From contig CM038703.1 in assembly GCA_021613375.1 (NCBI GenBank), positions 22,618,194-22,682,193 of the forward strand: DNA of 64,000 bases, given 5' to 3'. The stretch is from Megaleporinus macrocephalus. Taxonomy: Eukaryota; Chordata; Actinopteri; Characiformes; Anostomidae. Of this stretch, positions 38,421-51,830 are shown piece after piece. The position numbers and the translations under genes are program-made. Position 1 is the stretch's first letter. Every line of letters begins with the position of its first letter. The notes below the pieces were generated by a model, which was not told the origin of the DNA, searched no databases, and saw only the letters and a program-made list of their open reading frames with translations.

Positions 38421-41400
38421 ATCAGAGTCAGAAAATGTATTATGCTTTCGATTCTCATCAATTGTCATATTTTTTTAAATAGTGCTGTAGAGGTTGTGTT
38501 TACTTCTTTTCACTTCTCATGGACCCAAATATGCTTACAGATTACAATGAATATGCATATGAGACAAAAAACAACAACAAACTACACAAATGACAGTAAA
38601 CAGAATAGATGTATTTCAAGGTTTCATTTAAACGAGGACAGAAAATTAGACTAATAAACTGGAGAAGATGGAGAGTCAGTGAAAGTGAAAGAAATTAAAG
38701 TTTGGGTAAGCAACTGTCCTTTACATTATTAAAAATCTATCAACTTCATAGCAGACTAAATGAAGTAATATACAGTTTATGCTGTAAAAGGAATGGCAAC
38801 ACTTTTCATCCCTTTTCCAAGGAACCATAATGTTAATGGGCATGGTTCACATTCATTTGTGATTGATGGTAATGTTAATAAAATGCATCAGTTGTGGTCT
38901 ACTATGAGTTTTTAAAGAAATTCAGGTATGGAGATTGTACAGTTCTATTGTACAATTATATCCAAACATCCTGACTGCAAATGGGTTAAGAGTTTCTTTT
39001 TAAAAGTGGCATAGAATGGACAACTGTTGGCATTGGCATACATGAATAAGGAGAGTGGTGAATAGGGAGTGAATTTCAGCACCCAGTGTCTATAACAGGA
39101 TTCTGGACAACTTTAATTCAATTGTTTATACATTTCACCTCAGACAGTTTCTAAAACCTTAGACAGTAACAAGCAGGAACCAACAGGAACCTGTAAGTAG
39201 CAGCCATGTTGGATAACTATATCCATTAATGGTTGAAGGTAAATTATCTTATATTGAAAAGTTTCATAGTAACAACTTTATTTTACTTTATTGTTGTTGT
39301 CAAGATCAACAAAGTAACTTTTATAGACAAATGTTATCTACTAGCAAGCCTCAATAAACTAGCATAGCTAACTACATATTATGACAACATACCTTATGTA
39401 CACAGAGGTTCATTTCATTTTCCTGCTTGTGTCTGATTATACATGTGCCATTATGATGCCTGTAAATCAGCAAACCGGAGCAGAGCACCAAAAAAGAGAA
39501 AACTTGTGATAAGTGATAGGGTTGTTTATGGGCGTGTAAAAAAGGCATTTTTCTAGGTATAATTTCCTGTTAGTTATTGATTGTTTATACCATAATATGC
39601 TAAAGACAACGACTTTTGGCCACTTCAAAATCATTATTGTGGACCAGTAGACTGGGGGAAATAATACTGACTGATAATAACATGTTTCACCATTTCTCTC
39701 CCATCATCTGCAGCTATTGCCAAGCAAAAATGCTGAGCTAGCTTGGACTCCTCCCCAAACATGCTTCTCTTGGAAAAATGTATTGAAGGAAAATCCATAA
39801 TGGTTTCTGATTCACATTGACTTAAGCCTGTTCAGGTTATCGTCTGGTAATAATACACTCAGTGATTAACATTTATACTCTAATGTTTTCATAACCAGAC
39901 AAATGTGTATGCTACAGTGTTCAATTTTCAGATCCTCAATCTTTGTCAATTCTATAACAAGTCATTTTGTTATAGTACAAACACCTAACACAGAACAGTA
40001 TTTGAGTCAGTAATAGACCATAAGAAATGCCAGACTGAAAAAACATTTTGTCCACAAAAATACAGCATTAGTGAAAGTCCATAATTGTTCATCCAGTAAA
40101 CACCTACTTTCCATAGTCATCTCTACAGTGCTCCCCCTAATGCACAGTCTAATAAAGCTCCACTCACTAACTGTCAAAATAGTGCCACAGCTACTTCAGC
40201 ACCAGGGCTTTCCAACATGTAGCACATCACAAGTATACATTATACATATAAGTGGGTGGGCTGTTGATATTCAGAGGTTTCTGTCATTGATAAAACATGG
40301 CCTGTCAACTACAGCAGTTCACTACAATAAGAGATTTGAACAGTTATTTGTACTATTTCTTTGTATTTTAGCCCACTTAAAGATCAGGGGACCCCACAAG
40401 GTTAGAGCTCAGGACTCATTTAGATGAGTTCAGGAAGTTTGATGATGTTGAGCAGGCTAATCACAAAACTGTACTGGACTAATGACCGTAAGGAAGAACA
40501 AGTATAGTGTCTAAAAAAAGAGCTCTACCTGGAGCTCTAGAGCCTGTTTCTAGTGACAGTCTGACGGGCTCGCTCCACAGAAATTCTGCTTAATCACCAG
40601 AATGAGCACTAGTGACCACTGATTTACAGTCTCTTGTGTCTTGCATGGCTGATGGTTGGGAGGAACTTTGAAGCTATTGTATACTTTTTTTGTATACTTT
40701 GTAGTGCATACTGTGCACTACAGTGGTCACCTACCCCGATCCAGGATATCCACCTTACTGTTGACTGTCACACTGGCTAATTAACATCTAAGTTGTCTAA
40801 CTTGATTGGCTGGATCAAATGCATTAGTGTTAGGTAGTGGGCAGGCACTAGTGCTAGTAGGCAGTAGTGCTAAACTCTGTAGGAAAGTAGATCTTGGTGC
40901 ACTGTAGCTTATACTGTGGTTAACGGCAAAGTTCATTCTGATTTCAATCTTTAACGTAACACTTTGTTGCTTCTAAATCACTAAGAATGAAGTGCTGCAA
41001 ACTCTTGAATTAGCATGTGTTACTATGTATACCTGAAAGTCCAGTCTGAACAAATTTTCAGTACATGGCCAAAGGTTCATCCTCCCTTGTGTTGAGTAAG
41101 ATGCCACGTGTTCCTAAACCCAGCTGATGGAGGCGTCCAGTCTCAGCTTCAGCATATTCTGTAGCCAATCGGACCGTCCTTTGGGAATAATCTTGCTTTA
41201 GACTTGCCACGCTGAAAATAATAAGCTATATTTGCGCGCTTCAGCAATCATCTCATCACTTGCACAGGGGCAGCGGTGTCCACTTACGGTAGCCTCAAGT
41301 ACATCTAGGTAAGCCTATACCTCCCCAGTGACCAGTCCCATGTTTCTAAAGGGATTGGGTATGATAACCCATGCGCTTGCTGGCAGCTGCAGTGGTATTA

Positions 41401-42649
41401 CAGCAATGATCTACATACTCATTGTAGGACAAAAGACTGGCACTGGTGTAGCACAGCTGAATTATTTTAGTAAAAGTTGTCAGCTTCAAGAGTATAGAGA
41501 AACCTAAAGAATTGGTTTCAAACATTGACATATCCCTAAGCTCTTAGGGATAGTGTCATATACACAAATTAATCCTAGTTTAGGACTAAACTGCAATGTT
41601 AAAAAATCTATTTAGACTAATCATAGGCCAATCATAGGCCAGTCTGATTCACACGCCTCCCAAAAACAAGTTCTTTTGTAGCGACTGTTGGACAAGCCTT
41701 AATGTTGGTCAAAATAAATGTTAAATGTAATTTAGGGATTTGCTTCTGAACAAAATGCATTTTAGAAAATAATTGTTTTTCATCATCTTTGTGTTCATGA
41801 TCTGGTTTGAAATCACAGCTCGATGGCGCCCTGAAACTATACTTAGCATGACCCTCCCCAAACACTGCAACATTATAAAAACTGCATTAGCATCAGTGGT
41901 TCTTCCACTTGTTCAAGAGTTACTGCAGTCCTTACAGCCTACAGTTAGCTAGCTGGCTATGCTTTTGTCCTGTAACTGAATCTTCCCTGGGTGAGAGAAT
42001 CTTCCTTGTCCTCCACTACAGAGCTCATTATGGGGCTGCCTGCTACATTGAGCCCTTTCGTACTGTGCTTGATAGATGTCAGTGCCCAGTGGTAACATTT
42101 TAATGGGCCAGAGGACCTTCTGAAGAGTTTTGTCAAAGTTCCTGAACAGCCCTCCTCTACAGTGCTAGCCTAGCTAACTTAAGCTAAGTGCGCTATCAGC
42201 CAGCAAACCCGCTCTAGGCCCTTCAGGTTGTTTGAGCAAGGTCAGTATCCAGTACCAACATCCAAAAAATTTTACAGTAGAGAATGTTGTTTCACAATTT
42301 GCAATCATAATTGTATGTACTTTATATACTTTACATACTATACTTTTTTATATAAACTCAGAACAGTAGTTAATATACATAGTTAATATCATTCAATCTA
42401 ATGAGAAACTCTACAGTTGTCAAAATATCTATAAGTTGGAACTCTCTAAAACAGAATGAAATGATGCACAAATCATTTTACCCATATATTTAATTGAAAG
42501 TAATACCAAGGCAGAAAAATAAGTGTTAAAACTCTGATACTTCAAACACACTGAAGGCTTGTCCAGGGCCAAATGAGGGCTGGGATAGGCCCCAGACACC
42601 TGCGACCCAGCAGGGATAGACAGTTTGGATGGCGATGATGACTGAGAAA
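38421..42649. other. non-coding sequence
   Basis: No supported exon. A dispersed repeat fragment lies at 40731-40905 ('cccgatccaggatatcc ... ggctggatcaaatgcat'). The rest is unremarkable AT-rich DNA. Confidence 0.42.
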
Positions 42650-43215
42650 TGGTTTACTTAAAAATATATGCTCATTTTGTATTTGATGCCAGTGGGATAT
42701 TTCAAAAAAGTTGGGACAGGTTCAAGTTTATCTCTGTGTTCATCAACTCTTCTTTTAAAAACACTCTATAAGCATTTGGGAACTGAGGAGACCCACTGCT
42801 GCAATTTTAAAAAAGTAAAATGTTTCCTATTCTTGCTTAGTATAACATTCCGGCTGCTGTCCCTTGTCATTTTTTTGCTTCTTAAGTGGTTGACAGTTCT
42901 GGACTGCAGGACGGCCAGTTTAACACTCTGAAACTTTTACTACAGAGGCATGTTGTTGTAATACATGCAGAATGTGGTTTGGCATTGTGTTTCTAAATTA
43001 AGCAAGACCTTCTCTGAAAAAGACATTGTCTGGATGGCAGCATATGTTACTCCAAAACCTGTATATAACATTCAGTATTAATGGTTAATCATTCGTAAAT
43101 GTGCAAGTCACCCATGCCATGTGCACTAAATTCATCCCTATCGTGAACTGTGCACTGATGACAAGCTGCATGGACCACTCTTGTTCTGGAGAATACAGTC
43201 TCCATCAAAAATAAT
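42650..43215 (-). pseudogene. Tc1-like DNA transposon relic (minus-strand coding)
   Basis: The left end 'atttgatgccagtgggat' with 'aaaaaagttgggacagg' matches, from memory, the terminal part of a fish DNA transposon family. The interior 'ctggactgcaggacggccag', 'tgcagaatgtggtttggca' and 'ggatggcagcatatgttact' corresponds, on the minus strand, to the C-terminal half of the transposase (the WPAxSPDLSPIE region and the residues before it). Frameshifts and stops are frequent, so it is dead. The right-hand limit is approximate. Confidence 0.65.
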
Positions 43216-43640
43216 TATCACATCATTACATTCTGATTTTATTTACATAAATGTACCTACAAACTACATTTATTTATATGCCTGTAAAATTTCTACAAGT
43301 CAGTTGGCTTTTTATTTAAGTTATTGCTGTGGAATGTTTGAGAAGACTGCAGCTACATAGCATGGTCTGTTTTAACAAGATATTGATTGGAGTGGTCAGT
43401 CCATAAGGAGTCGGAATTACTGGCTACTGGCTAGTGACCTATTGAATTCTATCTGTACTCAATAGGTCAGTGGCTGGAGCTTTTTACAGTAATGCGTTTT
43501 TGCATTCAATAGGACAATATAATAAGGATGCCGAGCTACAAAAGATTTGTTGTGGTGTCCCCAGAAACTTTTTAAAAGCCTGTAATTTGACTGTTCAATC
43601 CAAAATAAGCCCCTGTTGTACTTATCGAACTATTTATGTA
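43216..43640. other. non-coding sequence
   Basis: No feature recognised. The plus frame at 43470-43733 lacks any known motif. Confidence 0.4.
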
Positions 43641-43930
43641 ATAATAGCGATAGGGTGGGGAGGGGGTTTGGGGGATGTCTCTCAGCACAGCACTGACTCC
43701 TTTGTTTACACCACACCATATGAAGTTATGTAACCAAGGTTGTTACCATAGCAACTCCCTGACTCCAGCTCCTCCCCCAGTCCCCTCCCACCTTCCTGCC
43801 ACTAGAGGACATTCTGTAGCCACATGAGTGAGCAAGTGAATGATTTCGAGCTCGACTCTTAATGAGAGCACTTGTCTCCGTTTAGGGTTCCACAAATGTT
43901 CTTTCCCCCGAGATGAAAAATGGACACAGA
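43641..43930. promoter_or_regulatory. candidate regulatory element with X-box and CTCF-like site
   Basis: A G-rich segment is followed by a perfect X-box (43742-43755), a C-rich stretch and a CTCF-like core (gccactagaggac at 43798-43810). It is followed by CpG-bearing, repeat-free sequence to about 43930. This arrangement looks like a distal regulatory element or a cryptic promoter. Confidence 0.4.
43742..43755. promoter_or_regulatory. RFX X-box (GTTACCATAGCAAC)
   Basis: All fixed positions of GTNRCC-NN-RGYAAC are satisfied. It is the second perfect X-box in the window. Confidence 0.6.
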
Positions 43931-46929
43931 GGCTTTAATCCTCTCCACTGTGATAAGTGCATTTGGCTGTCACCGTTAGGCATATTTCACTCCCACCTCA
44001 GCACCAGTGTAAACACAGGTAACTATTTATCTGCTAATGGTTCAAAATTAGTAAAACTAAATATTCCCCCCAAATTAATCTCAGCAGTTTTTGACATTGT
44101 TTTGCGGTGAAGAATGAGATGACTTAAAGGATAAAGGGAGGCGGTGGAAATCTTAAAAAAAAGGAAGAAGCAACCACCACTGTGTCTGAAACACAGACCA
44201 CAATGTTAATTTTATGTTTCCCACTGTAACCGATCTGTTTACAATTCCAGAGGTATAATGAATTCATTCAGAACAAGCCCGAGGGGCCTGCCAATGATGT
44301 ATCAGTTATTTATGGAAAATCTCAAGATATGCCTTCAATATCACAAGCAAGCACACATAGGCTGGGGAGAGGAAGAGGAAGCTGGAAATATCTCCTGCAG
44401 TGAGGGAGGACCTCTCAGGCACAAATATAACAGGATACTAGTGAAAACACTGTGAGCTTTTCATGCAAGCCTTGTACAACTCTGTCATGGTCACTGACAG
44501 TCTTCTCTTCTCTTCTCTTCTCTTCTCTTCTCTTCTCTTCTCTTCTCTTATATCCACTCTCCTGTTCTTCACTCCTCTCCTCATTCTACTTTTCTGTTCT
44601 TGTCTTTTCTCTGTTCTTCTGTTTTTGATACTTCTCTGCTGCTCTTCTGGCCCTCTGTTGTTCTTCTTCTCTTATGTGCTCTTCACTTCTACTTTTCTAT
44701 TGTTATTAAAAATAGCATTTAATTGTTTTTGTCTTGATTTACCTGTATTGCAGTATTGACCACACCCCCCAGAGAGAATCCAGACCATGCCCTTCTCTTG
44801 TCTTTTGAAAGGCTTTGCTTTATTAATTTGAGCTCAGTGTCACCTCCAGAGGCTCGACGCGTGTGCCTTTGTGCATGTGACTCAGTGGATGACTCATACC
44901 TGGACGATCACAGATCAATATTTTTCACCTATGAGGAGTCAGCTGAGGCTTTGTGTTCAATGGCATGTGCTTTGTGGCCTCATTTAATAATAATAAGTCA
45001 GTGAAACTGATGTCTCTTCTGTGTGATCATGGCAGTGTCTCGCTGTAAACCAGCCAATCAGAGCATAGCTCACCAAAGAAGGTAAAATAGCTCGTTTTAT
45101 TCTAGGGTCAAATCATAGGGTTTGTAAATGCATGTAAAATTGCATCTGTGCATTTTTCACCCCGACCAGTCATATATCTTTTATGTGTACATAAGAGAAC
45201 GATACTATGGCACCTATTTTTTGGCAGCTTTATTTTTATAATTCGTTATTTTTTTACTTATTTAATGAATCATTTGGAAAGTGTGGTTATATACATTTAT
45301 TCGTATTAGCCCTGAACATAATATTTTATACATTCTTAATTACGTACAGCATTTTGGCCAACTGCTGCTGTTTTAAATGCATGAGAAATGTAATAATGAA
45401 CAAAAGTATGTTGCATTTGTAAAAACACAAGTAGCAGCCATTACAAAGCCTGAATGTTATTCATTTTCATAGACAAATGTATTTCACCATTTGCATGCTA
45501 ATTTGCTGAGGTCTACACTTTCTCTAAGCTAATATTTGTATATATTAGCCTCACAGCTCCAGGTAAAAACTAAAAAAGCTAACTCTGGACACCAAACATG
45601 GCTTATTGACTACACAGGTATGGCAGCAGATGTGTAAATTTGTTTCTTTTCCACTAAACTATCTCTTTTCGAATTTAGAAATGGCACAGTTAGGCGTGTT
45701 TACCTACATACTATCGGAATAAAGGATGGACATTTGGCATACAGGCTCTGTATTCCAACAGTCTACATATGATCCCAGGTGTGATTTATCGTGACAGGCT
45801 CACTGTACTCTATTTTGCAAGTCAATACTCATGGATGTATACCAACATGAGAAAAAAAGCATTAGGGTAGGGGATTCCCATAACCACATCAGCTTATCCA
45901 GGAATCAAGGAAGGCAATCAAGGAATTACTTGGTATTTCCTCTCCATCACTCACTCTCCAGTGTTGCACCAGCCACAGTAGGATGAAAACGACCTTGACC
46001 TTGGTGCTGGATAGAAATCACATTACTTGCCACTGTGGGAAATTAAAGGGAAAATAAAGAGTGCGGATGTGGTTAACGCTGACTTCTTGCTTTCACTCGG
46101 CCCATGCCAGCACAGTTCACCAAACAAGCCTGGAGAAACAGCCGATAAATCCCCATTATCTGTATTCCCATGCAAGCTGACTCCATGAGAAATGTCAAAG
46201 AGAGAAGCAGTAGTTCTCCGACCCATGGCTCTTTAACTGCGGTCAAGCAGCTTGGAAAGTCCCCTTATTCTGTGTGGCCCTTTTCGCATTGCAGAATCAT
46301 TGCCACGGCAAGAGTGCCAACCGGTGACTCCAGTTTTACTCTGTTTGCCATGTTACCAGGAGAACCAAAACAAGAAAGCATGGCCTAACGTTGAGACAGT
46401 GTTGCTGTAACATTTAGTCCAAAGACATGCAGGTCCAGTAAGTTATGGAAAGGCCCGATAGAGTGTCAAAGTTTCCAGCTGGATGTTAGATAGCCTTGGT
46501 AGGGAAAAGAGATAGAGAGAAAAAGAAAGGAGTTCAGAGGAAAATCTGAAGCAGAAGGATTTCCATGCTGTTTTGCTGCACGCTCCAAACTCCAGTTTAA
46601 ATTCATAGTCTGCTTCTTCTTTAGCAACCACACTGAATTATTACTGTGTGGCCGAGATTGAGTCCTTATCTGATATGGTCAATATCTAACCTTTCCACAA
46701 TCCAGTGTTGACCAGATTAGTATGGGTTTCTCTCAAGATTTCTTTCTGATGCCTCAGAGGGCTTTTCCTGGCCACTGTTGCACTCAAAACTCAATAAGAG
46801 TTACTCTTACTGCTACTCAAAGCTATTCAAAACAGCTCCACTTACCATATAGAAACACTTTGTTGTTCAACAGTTACAGACTGTAATTCATCTGATTCAC
46901 TGCATACATTGTTTATCCCCTTTTACTTT
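43931..46929. other. non-coding sequence, several repeat-free blocks
   Basis: The blocks 44230-44460, 44760-45010 and 46020-46390 are free of repeats and of balanced composition, and may be conserved enhancers. A TTCTC array lies at 44499-44549. None of the open frames resembles a known protein. Confidence 0.4.
44499..44549. repeat. (TTCTC)n pentanucleotide microsatellite
   Basis: Ten perfect units of TTCTC, then a looser CT-rich stretch to about 44700. Confidence 0.96.
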
Positions 46930-47510
46930 ACCCTTTTAAAAGTCAGGATCATTCTCAGCACTGCAGTGGCATGATGGTGTGTTAATGTCTGTTGTGCTGG
47001 TGTGAGTGGATCAGACACAGCAGTGCTGCCGGAGTGTTTAAACACTGTCAGTGTCACTGCTGGACCAACCAGCAACATCCAGCCAACAGTGTCCTGTGGG
47101 CAACAGCCTGTGATCACTGATGAAAAACTAGAGAATGACCTACACAAACTGTGCAGCCACTGATGAACCACCATCTCTGATTCACATCTACAAGGTGGAC
47201 CTGCAAGGTAGGCAAGTCTAATAGAGTGGACAGTGAGTGGACACAGTGTTTACAAAAACACACACTAATGCACCACTACCACATCAGTGTCACTGCAGTG
47301 CTGAGAATGACCCAGCACCCATACAATATCTGCTCTGTGGTGGTCCTTTGCGGGTCCTGATAGTTGAAGAACAGGGTGAAAGGGGGCTAACAAAGTTTGC
47401 AGAGAAACAGATGGACTACAGTCTGTAATTGTAGAACTAAATGCACCTCTATAGTAAATGGAGCTGATAAAATGGACAGTGTGTGTAGGTACAAGGAGAT
47501 GTATGTGTAT
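46930..47510. mobile_element. palindromic non-autonomous element, copy 2
   Basis: The most complete copy: 'gtgagtggatcagacacag' and 'cagtgctgccggagtgttt' on the left, 'ccagccaacagtgtcctgtg' in the middle, 'gtctaatagagtggacagtg' and 'atcagtgtcactgcagtgct' on the right, then 'gagctgataaaatggacagt' at the end. The right arm has lost the segment that should pair with 'gatcagacacagcag', so the palindrome is partly eroded. Confidence 0.75.
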
Positions 47511-47859
47511 TTGTCAACACATATTCATATTCATCATATAAGACAGCTCCCTATTGCCCTTTATTATAAGTATGTATTAATATTTTGTAAAATCTTTTAT
47601 TACTTTCTACATATTTACTTGTGGTGATTTTTTGTAATAGTTTTTTAGGTTAGAGCTGGAACTACAAACCTAACAGCACTAATAAACATTAGAGATCAAT
47701 AGTCAGCCAATAATCATCGTAATTTGTAAATACATCCCCAAAACTTCTCCCAACCTGTTCATACCACACTCAAGCCCTCTTTAAGGTCATTCAGATTTGT
47801 TATTGTGGTTAACGAACAAAACACCATTGTGTAGCTAAACACAGTGAGCAGCCACTTTA

Positions 47860-48375
47860 GACATCAGGGGCATTGTGCTGCAATCACGTACAGGTACATC
47901 ATTTCTGCATTAATGCTGCCATCACAGAGGTGTAAATTACCTTTGCTTGAGGGCCCTGACACACTGACTCCATACCATGACAGACGCTGGCTTTTGGACC
48001 TGTTGCTGGTAACTGTCTGGATGGTTTCCGTCTTTGGTCTGGAGAACACAGGATCCTTTTCGTCCAAAGATCTGGAAAACTGATTTGTCTGGCCAGAGTA
48101 CACATTTCCACTGTGTGATCCCAGATTCCTCCAAGCCCTGAGAAATTAACATGGTAAACATAAGGCAACATGGTAAACATGAGGCTTCTGTTTGGCACAG
48201 TAAGGTTTTAGTGGCATTGGTGAATGTAACTCCACATTGTAGTGCTTAACAAAAGTTTGCCAAAGTAATCCCTTGCCCATGTGGTTACATCAGCTATTGT
48301 TAAATGACGGTTCCTATTGCAGATTGTAGATCATGAGTGTTCAGCTTAGGCTTGTACCCTTGTTCTTTGAGCTCA
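47860..48375 (-). pseudogene. Tc1-like transposase relic (minus strand)
   Basis: Minus-strand frames give 'ITQWKCVLWPDKSVFQIFGR' (compare WxxVLWSDESKFxIFG of Tc1-like DDE domains), then 'VQKPASVMVWSQCV' and 'KGNLHLCDGSINAEMMYLYV', in the correct order but in three frames. The catalytic aspartate of the SDES motif appears as the D of 'WPDKS'. Several frameshifts and stops make it inactive. The N-terminal DNA-binding part is eroded beyond about 48375. Confidence 0.82.
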
Positions 48376-48865
48376 GAATTCTGTACAGAGAGAAATATAC
48401 ATACATTTTTCTGATTTGGGCTTGTATATACATAGATGTGTGACTTTGGGGTGTGGTTTTACATTTACAACTCTATGATTAAGACCTAGAATTAAATGAG
48501 CTGTTTTGCCCTTTATGGAGCACTCATCAATATTTTGATGAGCTCTGCTCATCTGATTGGTAGGTTAACATGTCAACACAGGCAGAAAAATTAAACACAA
48601 TCAGCAACAAAGCACAGTAAATTAAAGTTGCCACTCACTATCCCACTTTAAACCTAAGAAGATCTGCGTCAACTGTCAAAAAGTGTGTAAAACCATCCGA
48701 CATGCCGCCACTTAAAAGTTGCTGTTGGGGTTGTGACTGCTAGTTAGGGTGTAATTGCAGCTCTCTTTCCCTCTCTTCGCTGTGTGAAGCCTGCTTGATA
48801 TTGTCTAAAGTTTGAGAAACAGTCTGGTGTGAAATGTGCAGAGAAACATCTTGAAATCTTGCTGT
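48376..48865. other. non-coding sequence
   Basis: No gene seen. Confidence 0.4.
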
Positions 48866-49143
48866 AGATTTTTGTTCCACCTTAAATGGTGCCACAGCTG
48901 CATTCCAGTGGCTGAGCTGTAGCACTTAAAGTGGAACAGAACATTCAATGGAAAAGCTGGGGAATAAGAAGCCAATTTTAGACTCTAGACTAAATTGTAA
49001 ACATGAACCTAAACTATACCTGTTCAGAATTTCATGTATAGGGTAAAAAAGTGTCAACATCCTACATTGCCTCAAAAATAGATATCTGCAAAGTCTGCGG
49101 GTGCCCACACGAGCTGTAGCATTTAAGGTGGAACGGAACATTT
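48866..49143. repeat. interspersed repeat with 'gttccaccttaaat' inverted ends
   Basis: 'tgttccaccttaaatggtg' at the left is mirrored at the right by 'gcatttaaggtggaacggaa', and an internal direct copy 'gagctgtagcacttaaagtg' starts at 48912. The same motif occurs at 12764-12891. It looks like a nested pair of small inverted-repeat elements. Confidence 0.5.
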
Positions 49144-49559
49144 AATTAAAAAGCAGTCAGTATGAAATCTTGCCTCGTTTAAGATGAAAATCATCCGTGC
49201 TCTCTGGGAGATGTTTGGAAACAATCTGAAAAGTGCCAACATTGCCCTCACAGTCTGGAACACTAAAGTTCTACACATAAAATCTGCTATTACTTTTAAC
49301 CATTGTGCTTGTGTCATTTCGGGTGGAGTCAGGATTGTTATGACTCGTTTTTCTGTCCTCTTTCACAAACACAACATTTGCATTTGAGGGAGTATGAGAC
49401 TCATGGCATGTCTGTTCTAAGTACCAAACTCTCGTTACTCACCTAAGACAGTATAAGTAATGTTATCCATACAAGGGCTCGTTTAGAAAGAGAATCTTTC
49501 AGTCTTTCAAAAAAGTAGTCCATATCTTAAGAGCTAGTTTGAAGAACAAAATTTAGATT
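49144..49559. other. non-coding sequence
   Basis: Nothing recognised. Confidence 0.4.
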
Positions 49560-50026
49560 TCACGTTCTCCTTAGATTCACGTCCCCCCCCCACCCAAATT
49601 CAGCTATATAAAAGTACATAGTGAAAGGAAACAATGCTCCTCTGCTCCACAGAGCAATAAAAACACAAGTACAAAACAATACAATATACACAGTGTAGGC
49701 AAAAGCGTGCAATAAATGTAAGACAAAAAATAAATACAAAACAGGAAAATAATTAGGGCGCACAACATGGATGTGACATACTGTGACATATTAACAAATA
49801 GCCTCGCATATATGAACATAGTTGTCACTGAGGTAGCAACCAGAACAGCAGTAATGTATAAACAGTATTTAGTTGATACAGTTTTTTAGCAGCTTATTGT
49901 TATTGTTAAAAAATGTGATCAGATAAATAAATAATATTATGTGTATATCAGTGTGAAATGCAATAATTCTTATATTTTAAAACATTATCTCAGAAAGAGT
50001 ACAGAGTTGTATGGGGCGGGGTGGGC

Positions 50027-50086
<60 letters not shown>

Positions 50087-50740
50087 TGGAAAAACGGTTG
50101 CATCTTCTGGCTGTGAGGGCCCAATTGCTCCTATACCTCCTTCCAGAGGGCAGAAGAAAAAACAATTAATGTGAGGAAGTGAATCCTGAAGGCTTTTCGG
50201 ATGCAGAGCGTGGTGTATATACAGGGAAGAGAGACCCTCATGTTTTGATTTGTGCTGTGCTCACCGTTCGCTGAATTCCCAAACCAGGCATTAATACAGC
50301 GGCTCAGGATTCTGTCTATCATACCTCTGTAGAAGGTGGTGAGGATGGTGGGTGGAAAGCAAACTTTCTTTAGCGTCTATAGAATATACTGACGCTGCTG
50401 GGTCTTCTTGGCTATGAAGCTGGTGTTCAGGGTCCAGGTTCTGTGGACACAAAGAAATTCCGTGCTTGCAACAGTCTCCACAGAGGAGTTGCTGATGAGG
50501 AGCAGTGAGTGGTCCCTCTGTGCTGTTCTGAAGTATACAATCATCTCCTTTGTCTTTTCCACATTTAGCAGCAGGTTGCTGACTCTGCACCAATGTGTCG
50601 GTTGCCTCTCTGTATGCTGACTCATCGTTCTTGCTGATGAGACCAATCACAGTAGTATCTTCAGCGATCTATGATGTGGTTGGTACCGTGCTCAGCCACA
50701 CAGGCGTGGGTCAGCAGAGTGAACAGCAGTGGATTTCATA
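49560..50740 (-). mobile_element. 5'-truncated LINE (L2/RTE-like), minus strand, dead reverse transcriptase
   Basis: On the minus strand, from 50650 down, the frames read 'WCRVSNLLLNVEKTKEMIVY', 'LNTSFIAKKTQQRQYIL', 'ILSRCINAWFGNSA' and 'FLLPSGRRYRSNWALTARRC'. This is the order of the thumb and C-terminal part of fish LINE reverse transcriptases. The catalytic palm (FADD) region is absent, as expected for 5' truncation. Several frameshifts are present. The GT array at 50029-50085 and the AT-rich DNA to 49560 would lie in or beyond the 3' end. Clade assignment is uncertain. Confidence 0.8.
50029..50085. repeat. (GT)n microsatellite
   Basis: About 28 pure GT units, located at the 3' part of the LINE remnant. 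Confidence 0.97.
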
Positions 50741-51830
50741 TTGGTTTATTAAATTCCATCACCAGCACTGCTAATGTAATTTAATGAAGATAAACCAGTT
50801 AGTAGGTGATATCTTCAATTAACACTGGGCTTAGGAGAGGCTTGGAAAAGATTGATAAGGCACATAGGTAAAATCACTACTTAGTTTATTAATATTATTT
50901 GTTTTTATTTTAATATTAGTGTTCTTTAATAAATGATAATGAATGCTTCCTGCCCAGATGAATTGCTTTCAACTGTAAATTGTTAATGTGGCTAAAAGGT
51001 TTGCGCAGTACGGTATATGTTTATGAGCAAAAACAGCCAAAATCACATTCTGATCTAACATTCAGAAAAGTCGGAATTCAGCACTCAGTGTTTAAATTGG
51101 CTGCATGTGCTCAGCTACTTGTTGAGGTTTTGTTATTGTTTATAGTTTACATCGACCACATCAACAAGTTTGCATGACCTGAATGAAGACCTAGATGTGG
51201 TTTGAATGAGTTGAGAGATGTGTTGGGGGTGTATCTATAATAACGATTTGGGTCACTATTGGCATCTAGCATTTGTTAGCAACATTGGTCACGTAGCTCC
51301 ACTCTAAACTAAAAAAGCAAAACCAAAACTGAGCTGACTGACTACATCTAGGTTACATGTAAAACTGCCAAACCGTTCCCTGTTTAATAGAAGTCGATGG
51401 GTATGTCTCTTACTTATTATATATTACAAGTCACCAGGTTTTCTACTTTTTCTCAGTACAAACACATTTTTGTTCATGGTAATTAGCTCAGGTACTAACC
51501 ATAAATATAGCATGCTAATGTGTTATATATGTGTCATGCACATAGTCTACATAATGTAGCGCAAAAAATAATACACATCTTTATTTAGAAGTGATACATT
51601 GAAATTTCCAGTGTATTTGTCAAAAATGTGTTTGTTGTTGTTTATTGGGTTTTGTATGTATGATTTATGTATGATACATTTCCATTTCCAATATTCTATT
51701 CTATTCTATTCTACCCATGACCAGGTGAGGTCTCGGCATTAAATTACCTATAAGAGTCACTACAGCTGCAAACAACAGCTATAATTATGATGTGTATATA
51801 TTTCAGAAAAGTTTTGTAACATGGACAGTA
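50741..51830. other. non-coding sequence
   Basis: AT-rich, with an ATTCT tract at 51692-51712. No exon supported. Confidence 0.42.
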
